From Bacteroidota bacterium (GTDB taxonomy: Bacteria > Bacteroidota > Bacteroidia > Bacteroidales > Paludibacteraceae): 52,585 bases of DNA. This document shows positions 28,165-36,314 of the stretch, piece after piece. A program made the translations under genes and the position numbers. Each line of letters starts with the position of its first letter. Position 1 is the first letter of the stretch. Below the pieces are notes generated by a model. It made no database searches and was not told where the DNA came from. It worked only from the letters and a program-made list of their open reading frames with translations. The stretch is from contig JAUZOL010000007.1 in NCBI GenBank assembly GCA_030706455.1, forward strand, positions 1-52,585, in the 5' to 3' direction.

Positions 28165-29559
28165 ATGACAAACGAAAGATACCATACGTTATTCCTACTC
28201 AGAATCTCTCTCATATCTGCAATGGGGGGATTGCTCTTTGGATATGACTGGGTCGTAATTGGTGGAGCAAAACCATTTTACGAACAATATTTCAATATTG
28301 CAAATTCTGCTTTTATGCAGGGATGGGCTATGGCCTGTGCCTTGTTGGGATGTTTGGTTGGAGCTACACTTTCAGGCATGATGAGTGAAAAATATGGACG
28401 CAAAAAATTACTTCTTGCATCTGCAGCTATGTTCTTCATATCGTCTTTTATAACCGGAGCGTCAGAAAATTTCATTGTATTTATACTGGCTCGTTTAATG
28501 GGAGGCGTCGGCATTGGTGTAGCCTCTAATCTTTCTCCGATATATATAGCTGAAATATCGCCTACGCGAATGAGAGGACGTTTGGTATCTCTCAACCAGT
28601 TGACAATAGTCATTGGTATTCTGGCGGCACAAGTCTGCAATTGGCAGATTGCAGAACCCATTCCAAGCAACAGCACAGGAATTGACATTTTAAATTCTTG
28701 GAATGGTCAAATGGGATGGCGCTGGATGTTCTGGGCAGTTTGTATTCCCTCGTTCTTCTTCTTTTTACTGACCATATTTATACCGGAAAGCCCGCGTTGG
28801 CTGGCGATTCGCAATAAAGAAGATAAAGCCCGGAAAATACTCAGCCGCATCGGTGGCGAGGGGTATGCCAAAGCTGAACTTGCACAAATACAAACCACAG
28901 AAGCATCGACTCCCGAATCTGCCGGACTGAAGCAACTTTTTCATCCCCGCATGTGGAATGTGCTGACCATCGGCGTTGTACTGGCCGTGTTGCAGCAATG
29001 GTGTGGTATCAATGTGATCTTTAATTATGCACAGGAGATTTTTGCCGCGGCAGGTTACGGATTGTCTGACGTGTTGTTCAATATTGTGGTGACCGGAGTG
29101 GCAAATATGGTATTTACCCTGCTGGCTATGTACACGGTGGACAGACTTGGTCGCCGGGCACTGATGCTGTTGGGTTCGGGTGGGCTCACCGGAATCTTTG
29201 CCGTGATGGGTATTTTGTACCATTTCTCGGTGACGGGCTGGCCATTGCTGTTGTTGGTGGTGATAGCCATCGGTTGTTATGCAATGTCGCTTGCTCCGGT
29301 CACCTGGGTGATCCTTTCCGAAATTTACCCCACCAAAGTGCGGGGCGCTGCGATGGCAGTGGCTACGTTTGCCCTGTGGACTGCCTGTTTTATACTGACA
29401 TACACTTTCCCTCTTTTGAATAAAGGTCTCGGTGCATCGGGTACATTCTGGTTGTATGGGTTTATCTGTTTGGCGGGCTTCCTTTTTATCCGTAAAAGAT
29501 TGCCAGAGACAAAAGGTAAATCGCTGGAAGCATTAGAGAAAGAATTAGTAAAAGATTGA
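28165..29559 (+). CDS. Sugar porter family MFS transporter (proton symporter type)
   Basis: The 464-residue inner membrane protein has about 12 hydrophobic helices. Sugar porter signatures are present: GGLLFGYDWVVIGGA in helix 1, SEKYGRKKLLL after helix 2, RLMGGVGIGVASNLSPIYIA with EISPTRMRG, PESPRWL after helix 6, the QQWCGINVIFNYAQEI sugar-binding segment in helix 7, VDRLGRRALM, and PETKGKSLE near the C-terminus. These fit XylE/AraE/GLUT-like proton-coupled uptake of a monosaccharide such as galactose, arabinose or xylose. The exact sugar cannot be read. It heads a probable operon with the GH2-like gene 21 bp downstream. Confidence 0.93.
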   Translation: MTNERYHTLFLLRISLISAMGGLLFGYDWVVIGGAKPFYEQYFNIANSAFMQGWAMACALLGCLVGATLSGMMSEKYGRKKLLLASAAMFFISSFITGASENFIVFILARLMGGVGIGVASNLSPIYIAEISPTRMRGRLVSLNQLTIVIGILAAQVCNWQIAEPIPSNSTGIDILNSWNGQMGWRWMFWAVCIPSFFFFLLTIFIPESPRWLAIRNKEDKARKILSRIGGEGYAKAELAQIQTTEASTPESAGLKQLFHPRMWNVLTIGVVLAVLQQWCGINVIFNYAQEIFAAAGYGLSDVLFNIVVTGVANMVFTLLAMYTVDRLGRRALMLLGSGGLTGIFAVMGILYHFSVTGWPLLLLVVIAIGCYAMSLAPVTWVILSEIYPTKVRGAAMAVATFALWTACFILTYTFPLLNKGLGASGTFWLYGFICLAGFLFIRKRLPETKGKSLEALEKELVKD

Positions 29560-29580
29560 TTAATTGCAAAGATTCAACGT

Positions 29581-31872
29581 ATGAAAACGCTTAAATTAAA
29601 AATATTCAGATTTGCACTTGTGGCTTGTTTGGTACAGGTAAATATCGCAAAGGCCAGCGATAAAATCATGCTCAATGGCGACTGGTACTTCGCTATTGAC
29701 AACCAGGACAAGGGTGTGGCTGAGAAATGGTATAGCCGTTTACTCCCCGATTTAATCACATTGCCGGGGTCAATGGCCAGCAATGGAAAGGGATTTGATA
29801 TTTCGTTGAATACGAAATGGACCGGTCAGATTGTGGATAGTTCATATTTTCACAAACCTCAATATGCAAAATATCGTCAGCCCGGAAATATAAAAGTTCC
29901 CTTCTGGCTCCAGCCGCTGAAGTATTATGCCGGAGTGGCCTGGTATCAGAGGGAAGTAACTATTCCCAATGATTGGAAAGGAAAAAACATCCGGTTGATT
30001 CTGGAACGTTGCCACTGGGAAAGCCGCTTGTGGGTGGATAATCAGGAGGTGGGTATGCGCAACTCGCTGGGTACTCCGCATCTGTATGATTTGTCAGCGC
30101 TCCTTACTCCGGGAAAACACATACTGTCTGTTTGCATGGACAACCGGGTAAAAGATATTGATCCGGGAATGAATTCGCACTCCATATCGGATCATACTCA
30201 AACCAACTGGAACGGAATGATCGGGCAGCTGTATCTGGAAGCCCGCCCGTCGGTTTATATTCAGAATATTCAGGTCAATCCTGATATTTATCAAAATAAG
30301 ATTGTTGCCAAACTCAAAATAAGCAACAGCTTAAAGAAAGCTCAGAAAGCAACTCTGACCATCTCGGCAGAAGGCGCGACTACTCCCCGTCAGATCACTC
30401 TGAATGTCAGGATACGACCAGGTACAGATACGATTTTGGTGGATTATTCAATGGGTGAAAATGTAAAGCTGTGGAGTGAATTTCATCCAAGTTTGTACAA
30501 TCTTAATGCCAAGTTGATATTGAACTCGAAAGTTGAGGATACCTACCATACTACGTTCGGAATGAGAGAGATCAAAGTCTCAGGACGGCAATTGCTGATC
30601 AATGACAAACCGCTGTTTCTGCGGGGAACCCTTGAGTGTGCAATATTTCCCAAAACAGGATTTCCTCCAACGCAAATCGAAGAATGGTTGCGCATTTTCA
30701 GGATTTGTCGGGCCCATGGATTAAACCACATCCGTTTTCACTCCTGGTGTCCGCCTCAGGTTGCATTTGACGCTGCCGATCAAATGGGCTTTTATCTTCA
30801 GGTCGAATGTTCGTCGTGGGCCAACCAGTCCACTACCATTGGTGATGGAAAGCCTTTTGACAAATACTTATATGAGGAAAGCGAGCGAATGGTGGAAACC
30901 TACGGCAATCATCCTTCATTTTGTATGATGGCCTATGGAAATGAGCCGGCAGGAAAGCATAAGGATGAATTTCTGGCCAGATTTGTCTCATATTGGAAAA
31001 CTAAAGACAGCCGTCGGATCTACACTTCCGGCTCTGGTTGGCCTAATCTGCCGGTTAATGATTATTTAAGTACTCCTGATCCACGCATTCAGGCATGGGG
31101 CGAAGAGTTAAAAAGCATCATCAACGGATCGGCTCCGGCATCAAACTATGATTGGAGCTCCAAAATCAGTTCCCTGAAGCAACCGGTGGTCAGTCACGAA
31201 ATCGGGCAATGGTGCGTCTATCCTGACTTTAAGGAGATTTCGAAATACACGGGAGTGGTTCGGGCTAAGAACTTCGAGATCTTCCGGGAGACATTAACCG
31301 AAAATGGGATGGCGCATCTGGCGGATAGTTTTCTGTTGGCATCCGGGAGGTTGCAGGCGTTGTGCTATAAGGCTGATATTGAGGCCGCACTTCGCACAAA
31401 AGGATTTGGCGGTTTTCAGTTGCTTGATTTGCATGATTTTCCCGGTCAGGGCACTGCTCTGGTCGGAGTGCTGAGTCCCTTCTGGGAGGAAAAAGGCTAC
31501 ATTTCCCCCAGTGAATACAATCGATTCTGTAATTCGACAGTACCATTGGCCCGGTTAAGAAAACACATTTACATCAATAATGATACGCTTACAACCAGCA
31601 TCGAGGTGGCTCATTATGGCGATGCACCATTGATTAATGTTGTTCCGACCTGGAAAATCAACGATGTATCTGGAAAGACAATATTCTCAGGCAAACTCCC
31701 GCAAACAGACGTTGCATTGGGCAATGGCATTGGATTGGGGAAAATATCGGTGCCGCTTGAATCAATCACCCGGGCGCAGAAACTGATTCTCGAAGTGTCA
31801 GTGGCTTCTTTCTCAAACAGCTGGGATATTTGGGTATATCCGGCGAAGAAGGAGGAGATTGCCGGTGAATAA
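29581..31872 (+). CDS. GH2-like glycoside hydrolase, 5' part before an in-frame stop
   Basis: The frame gives 763 residues: signal peptide (about 1-26), sugar-binding domain (about 30-220, KVPFWLQPLKYYAGVAWYQR, LWVDNQEVGMRNSLG), immunoglobulin-like domain (about 225-330) and TIM barrel (about 335-640). Glu455 in AYGNEP is the likely acid/base and Glu540 in VSHEIGQW the likely nucleophile. The TAA at 31870-31872 interrupts an open frame that continues without shift to 32424 and codes a C-terminal domain of the family. All catalytic parts lie before the stop, so a truncated active enzyme is possible. Substrate is unknown; GH2 includes beta-galactosidases, beta-glucuronidases and others. It is probably periplasmic, in an operon with the MFS gene upstream and DUF5107 downstream. 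Confidence 0.8.
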   Translation: MKTLKLKIFRFALVACLVQVNIAKASDKIMLNGDWYFAIDNQDKGVAEKWYSRLLPDLITLPGSMASNGKGFDISLNTKWTGQIVDSSYFHKPQYAKYRQPGNIKVPFWLQPLKYYAGVAWYQREVTIPNDWKGKNIRLILERCHWESRLWVDNQEVGMRNSLGTPHLYDLSALLTPGKHILSVCMDNRVKDIDPGMNSHSISDHTQTNWNGMIGQLYLEARPSVYIQNIQVNPDIYQNKIVAKLKISNSLKKAQKATLTISAEGATTPRQITLNVRIRPGTDTILVDYSMGENVKLWSEFHPSLYNLNAKLILNSKVEDTYHTTFGMREIKVSGRQLLINDKPLFLRGTLECAIFPKTGFPPTQIEEWLRIFRICRAHGLNHIRFHSWCPPQVAFDAADQMGFYLQVECSSWANQSTTIGDGKPFDKYLYEESERMVETYGNHPSFCMMAYGNEPAGKHKDEFLARFVSYWKTKDSRRIYTSGSGWPNLPVNDYLSTPDPRIQAWGEELKSIINGSAPASNYDWSSKISSLKQPVVSHEIGQWCVYPDFKEISKYTGVVRAKNFEIFRETLTENGMAHLADSFLLASGRLQALCYKADIEAALRTKGFGGFQLLDLHDFPGQGTALVGVLSPFWEEKGYISPSEYNRFCNSTVPLARLRKHIYINNDTLTTSIEVAHYGDAPLINVVPTWKINDVSGKTIFSGKLPQTDVALGNGIGLGKISVPLESITRAQKLILEVSVASFSNSWDIWVYPAKKEEIAGE

Positions 31873-32424
31873 AAAATCAAAATCGTTTCCACGCTGGATA
31901 ATATCACCACGAAATATCTGGAAAATGGCGGATCGGTGTTGCTTTCATTGAAGAAAGGTTCCCTGAAACCTGACTGCGGTGGAAACATCGGAATCGGATT
32001 CTCGTCAATCTTCTGGAATACGGCATGGACAATGGGGCAGGCGCCTCATACATTGGGCATCTTGTGCAATCCACGACATCCGGCATTAGCTGATTTTCCT
32101 ACCGAATATTACAGCAACTGGCAGTGGTGGGATGCTATGTCGCACTCCAATGCTATCATCCTTAACTCGCTTTCATCTGAAATTAAACCGATAGTGCGCG
32201 TCATTGACGATTGGGTGACCAACCGACCTTTGGCCCTGATATTTGAACTAAAAGTAGGCAAAGGTAAATTGTTGGTGTCCGGTATTGACTTCAGTCAGGA
32301 TATGGATAAAAGACCGGAAGCCAATCAATTGCTTTTCAGCCTGAAAAAATATATGAGCAGTAAGAGCTTCAATCCGACAGTCTCCGCGCCTGCATCTACA
32401 GTGAAAAATATCATCCAAGAGTAA
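31873..32424 (+). pseudogene. 3' part of the GH2-like gene beyond the in-frame stop
   Basis: This stretch stays in exactly the same frame as the preceding gene (from 29581) with no further stop until TAA at 32422-32424. It reads KIKIVSTLDNITTKYLENGG straight after the stop and goes on with SVLLSLKKGSLKPDCGG, GIGFSSIFWNTAWTMGQAP, HTLGILCNPRHPAL and GKGKLLVSGIDFSQDMDKR. Without the stop the protein would be 947 residues. One base change would restore it (TAA to GAA, CAA or AAA). An internal ATG at 31936 could start a 162-residue fragment, but I see no reason to think it is made. Nonsense mutation, assembly error or readthrough are all possible. Confidence 0.75.
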
Positions 32425-32491
32425 ACTCAATCTGATAGCGTCGCAGACCTGTCAGCGTTGACAATAAGTAAACAAATAAATCAAACATATC

Positions 32492-35400
32492 ATGGTCAAA
32501 GTCTGGGAAGAAGCAGTAATAATCCCTACATACAAAATCGGAGAACCCGAAAAGAATCCAATGTTTCTCGAAAAACGCGTCTATCAGGGCAGCAGTGGCG
32601 TTGTTTATCCCTATCCTGTAGTCGAAAAGATTGCCGATGAGAAAGTGGATAAAGCGTGGAATGCCGTTTACCTCGAAAACGAATACCTGAAAATCATGAT
32701 TCTGCCTGAGCTGGGCGGTCGTGTGCAGATGGCTTACGATAAAATCAAAGAGCGCCATTTCATCTACTACAACAGTGTGATAAAGCCCGCTTTGGTGGGA
32801 CTTACCGGCCCGTGGATTTCCGGTGGTCTGGAGTTCAACTGGCCGCAACACCATCGCCCGAGCACCTATCTGCCGGTGGATTACACCATCGAGCAACATG
32901 AAGACGGAAGTGCTACCGTGTGGGTAAATGAGCAGGAGCGCATGTTCCATCAGAAAGGCTCTGCTGGTTTTACCCTTCGTCCGGGTCGTGCGGTGCTGGA
33001 GATACAGGGAAAGCTTTTCAATCCGACCCCAGTGCCGCAGACTTTCCTTTGGTGGGCTAATCCAGCAGTGTGTGTGAATGACGATTACCAGTCAGTTTTT
33101 CCACCGGATGTCAATGCCGTATTTGACCACGGAAAGCGTGACGTGTCGAAATTCCCGATTGCGACCGGGGTCTACTACAAGATGGACTACTCTGCCGGTG
33201 TGGACATTTCCCGCTACAAAAATATTCCTGTTCCCACTTCTTACATGGCTATTAAGTCGAAATACGACTTCGTGGGCGGATACGAAAACGATACCCGTGC
33301 TGGTGTGTTGCACGTGGCGAATCACCACATTTCTCCGGGTAAGAAACAGTGGACGTGGGGCAATGGTGATTTTGGTTGTGCCTGGGACCGTAACCTTACA
33401 GATAGTGACGGCCCATACATCGAGTTGATGACCGGTGTGTTTACTGATAATCAGCCAGACTTCTCGTGGTTACAGCCGTACGAGGAAAAGACATTCGTGC
33501 AAAACTTTATGCCGTATCGTGAACTCGGTGTAGTGAAAAATGCGTGCGTTGACCTTTTACTAAATCTGGAAGAAGAGGATGGGAAAGCATTGTTGAAATT
33601 ATTTGCGACCCGCAAGATGACCTACGTGAAGATTGTGCTGAAAAGTCAAAATACGACTTTGCTGGAAGAAATTCAAACCCTTTCTCCTGAAAATGTCTAT
33701 GAGAAAACGGTTGCTTTGAAAGGCATTTCCTATCAGGATCTGACCGTAACCGTTTGTGCAAAAAATGGTAAAAAGATACTAAGTTGGACACCTGAAAAAG
33801 ATGAAATCAAGACCGTACCGGAAGCAGCTAAACCGGCTTTAGACCCGAAAGATATTCAGACCAACGAGCAGCTTTTCCTGAATGGTCTGCACATCGAGCA
33901 ATACCGCCATGCCACGTACAAATCGACCGATTACTATCAGGAGGCTTTGCACCGCGATCCGTCTGATGCCCGCTGCAACAATGCGATGGGACTCTGGCTG
34001 TTCCGCAAGGGACGATTTGCCGATTCGATTCCATACTATCGTCGTGCGATTGAGACGCTCACCACGCGCAATCCCAATCCGTATGACGGTGAGCCGTTGT
34101 ACAACCTCGGTTTGGCATTGAAGGTTATGGGGGAAAACGAGGAGGCTTACGAATCATTCTACAAAGCCTCCTGGAATGCGGCTTGGCAGGATGCGGCCTA
34201 TTATTCATTGGCACAAATTTCTGTAATAGACGGTCGATTGGATGATGCGCTTTACGAAGTGGACAAATCGCTGATTCGCAACTGGCACAATCACCGTGCC
34301 CGCCACCTGAAGGCTGCGATTCTACGCCATTTGGACAAAGAAAATGAAGCTTTGGCTTTGATCGACGATTCACTCAAAATTGACCACTTCAACTTCGGTT
34401 GCCTTTTTGAAAAATACCTGATTACTCAGAATGTTTCGGTTGAGGCTCAGCTGCTGACGCTTATGCGTACTGAAAGTCACAACTACGAAGAAATTGCTCT
34501 TGATTATATCAATGCAGGTCTCTATGATGAGGCGGTGGCAATTCTGCAGCTTTGTATCGACAAGGCACAGCCGTCACCAATGGCTTTCTACTATCTGGGT
34601 TGGGCGCTCTCATTGGCAGATAAAACTGCGGAAGCAAAAGCCGTATTTGAAGTTGCATCTGAGCAAAAACCGGATTGCTGTTTCCCGAACCGTCTGGAGG
34701 CGATTCTAGCGCTGCAATGCGCTTTGGCTGCCAATCCGCAGGATGGTTACGCGCCGTTCTACCTTGGAAATCTTTGGTATGATAAGCTGCAATTTGCGGA
34801 GGCGATTTCTTGTTGGGAAGCTTCAGCCGCTATCAATCCGAATTTCCCGACCGTATTGCGTAATCTTTCACTGGCGGCATTCAACAAACAGAATGACTCG
34901 GAGAAGGCCGTTGCTTTGCTCGAAAAAGCTTTTGCCCTGGATGAATCGGATGCCCGCATCCTGATGGAGCTGGATCAGTTATACAAGCGGTTGAATCGTA
35001 CGCATGACGAGCGTCTGGCATTTCTGGAGAAACACACAGACCTGGTAAAAATGCGTGATGACCTTTATCTTGAATATGCAACCCTGCACAATCAGACTGG
35101 CAAATACGAGAAGGCTAAAGCATTAATCGATGCCCGTCGTTTCCACCCGTGGGAAGGCGGAGAAGGTAAAGCTCCGGCACAATACCAGATAGCCAGGCTC
35201 GAACTGGCCAAGATCGCTTTGGGTAAAAAAGAATATGCAACGGCAGAAGCTCTCTTGGAAGAATGCTTCGAATATCCGCACAATCTGGGAGAAGGCAAAC
35301 TGCCCGGGGCGCAAGAGAATGATTTCAATTACTTCCTCGGTTGTGCTTACGAAGGTATGAATCAACCGGAAAAAGCCCGTGCTTGCTTCGAAACCGCCGC

Positions 35401-35773
35401 CGTCGGTATCAGCGAACCCGCGGCCGCCATCTATTACAATGACCAGAAGCCGGATAAAATATTCTATCAGGGATTGGCCCTACTGAACCTCGGTCGTAAC
35501 GAAGAGGCCCGCAGTCGTTTCAACAAGTTGATTAGCTACGGAGAGAAGCATTTGTTCGATCAGGTAAAAATCGATTATTTTGCGGTTTCCCTACCCGACT
35601 TGCTGATCTGGGACGATGATTTTACGCATCGCAACATCATCCATTGCCACTACATGATGGGTCTCGGTTATCTGGGGCTTGGCAAGACCGACAAAGCCAA
35701 ACTGCATCTACAAAAAGCCTTTACTCTGGATAATAATCATCAAGGTGTACAGGCGCATCTGGCGATGATATAA
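32492..35773 (+). CDS. DUF5107 and tetratricopeptide repeat protein
   Basis: The 1093-residue protein has no signal peptide or membrane segment, so it is probably cytosolic. Residues about 1-345 form the DUF5107 domain, which looks like an aldose-epimerase-type beta-sandwich (VYLENEYLKIMILPELGGRV, YYNSVIKPALVGLTGPWISG, GLEFNWPQHHRPSTY, WTWGNGDFGCAWDRNLTDSD). From about 460 to the end there are many TPR helices (ARCNNAMGLWLFRKGRFADS, PLYNLGLALKVMGENEEAYE, AQYQIARLELAKIALGKKEY, MMGLGYLGLGKTDKAKLHLQ). Proteins of this design recur in Bacteroidota glycan loci; no settled activity is known to me, and a carbohydrate-active or sensing role is inferred. It is flanked by the broken GH2 gene (67 bp upstream) and susC2. 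An intracellular location is unusual for a PUL enzyme. Confidence 0.85.
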   Translation: MVKVWEEAVIIPTYKIGEPEKNPMFLEKRVYQGSSGVVYPYPVVEKIADEKVDKAWNAVYLENEYLKIMILPELGGRVQMAYDKIKERHFIYYNSVIKPALVGLTGPWISGGLEFNWPQHHRPSTYLPVDYTIEQHEDGSATVWVNEQERMFHQKGSAGFTLRPGRAVLEIQGKLFNPTPVPQTFLWWANPAVCVNDDYQSVFPPDVNAVFDHGKRDVSKFPIATGVYYKMDYSAGVDISRYKNIPVPTSYMAIKSKYDFVGGYENDTRAGVLHVANHHISPGKKQWTWGNGDFGCAWDRNLTDSDGPYIELMTGVFTDNQPDFSWLQPYEEKTFVQNFMPYRELGVVKNACVDLLLNLEEEDGKALLKLFATRKMTYVKIVLKSQNTTLLEEIQTLSPENVYEKTVALKGISYQDLTVTVCAKNGKKILSWTPEKDEIKTVPEAAKPALDPKDIQTNEQLFLNGLHIEQYRHATYKSTDYYQEALHRDPSDARCNNAMGLWLFRKGRFADSIPYYRRAIETLTTRNPNPYDGEPLYNLGLALKVMGENEEAYESFYKASWNAAWQDAAYYSLAQISVIDGRLDDALYEVDKSLIRNWHNHRARHLKAAILRHLDKENEALALIDDSLKIDHFNFGCLFEKYLITQNVSVEAQLLTLMRTESHNYEEIALDYINAGLYDEAVAILQLCIDKAQPSPMAFYYLGWALSLADKTAEAKAVFEVASEQKPDCCFPNRLEAILALQCALAANPQDGYAPFYLGNLWYDKLQFAEAISCWEASAAINPNFPTVLRNLSLAAFNKQNDSEKAVALLEKAFALDESDARILMELDQLYKRLNRTHDERLAFLEKHTDLVKMRDDLYLEYATLHNQTGKYEKAKALIDARRFHPWEGGEGKAPAQYQIARLELAKIALGKKEYATAEALLEECFEYPHNLGEGKLPGAQENDFNYFLGCAYEGMNQPEKARACFETAAVGISEPAAAIYYNDQKPDKIFYQGLALLNLGRNEEARSRFNKLISYGEKHLFDQVKIDYFAVSLPDLLIWDDDFTHRNIIHCHYMMGLGYLGLGKTDKAKLHLQKAFTLDNNHQGVQAHLAMI

Positions 35774-36091
35774 TAAATTTCTCCAAAGACTAAATTAGGC
35801 ACTAAGACGCAAACCTGATAGTGATCGGGATGCCAAGTATTATCTGGTTGACAATTTTGCCAATATCCAAAATTTATTCCCCTTATACGAGGGCACCATA
35901 AGAAAGACGAAACTGATTATTGCGTCATTTGATTTAAGTAATGATTTGAAAAATTGCCAGTTGTCAAGCAGATGTTAATTTAAATTGTTAATTATATAAA
36001 CAGCACTGAAATTCATGCATTTGCAAGAAAGAATCCGAATGGGTTTTCCAAAGCAATCAATAAAACCCATTAAAGTTAACAAATAAAGGGA
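35774..36091. other. Intergenic region upstream of susC2, distal part
   Basis: The full gap is 541 bp. This distal part has no plausible gene. It holds a perfect 10-bp inverted repeat (AATGGGTTTT 36038-36047, AAAACCCATT 36062-36071, 14-nt loop) without a T-run, just upstream of the susC2 operator. It could be a weak end point for the DUF5107 transcript or a regulatory site. Confidence 0.4.
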
Positions 36092-36135
36092 TTTATGAAA
36101 TTTCACAACATCCTTTTTGAATGAAAAATCCACCT
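36092..36135 (+). promoter_or_regulatory. Tandem operator, site B (upstream of susC2)
   Basis: The downstream unit (36114-36135) has TTGAA-N11-CCT and starts with the same CCTTTTTGAA run as site A. A weaker unit (TTTATGAA ending in CCT) precedes it at 36092-36114, about 22 bp earlier. The element ends 20 bp before a -7-like box and 180 bp before the susC2 ATG; at susC1 the values are 20 and 175 bp. The shared geometry supports one regulator for both PULs. Confidence 0.5.
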
Positions 36136-36154
36136 CCAATAAAGACAAACCACC

Positions 36155-36162
36155 TACCTTAG
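36155..36162 (+). promoter_or_regulatory. -7-like box (TACCTTAG) of susC2
   Basis: TACCTTAG differs from TAnnTTTG at one position and lies 20 bp after operator B, exactly where the -7 box lies at susC1. The leader would be about 150 nt, as at susC1. On its own this match would be weak; its position is the main support. Confidence 0.45.
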
Positions 36163-36314
36163 CGATGTTAAAATTAATCAACAAAACACACTCAAAATCA
36201 ATTTCTATGAAGAATAAAACAGATTAACCTTAATCAGAAACATGAAGATGGTAGCCTGCCATTTTCATATGCATCTAGTTTCAGCTAATAAATTATTCTA
36301 AAAAATTAAAGACC

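Noticed and set aside
31870-31935. Frameshift as the cause of the split GH2 gene.
   Set aside because: The frames before and after the stop are identical (31936 minus 29581 is a multiple of three), so a single insertion or deletion cannot explain it; a base substitution can.
35848-35967. TTGACAA (35848) and its reverse complement (35961) flanked by TTGCCA as an operator.
   Set aside because: The arms are about 106 bp apart, TTGCCA is in direct and not inverted orientation, and there is no promoter geometry; probably chance in AT-rich DNA.
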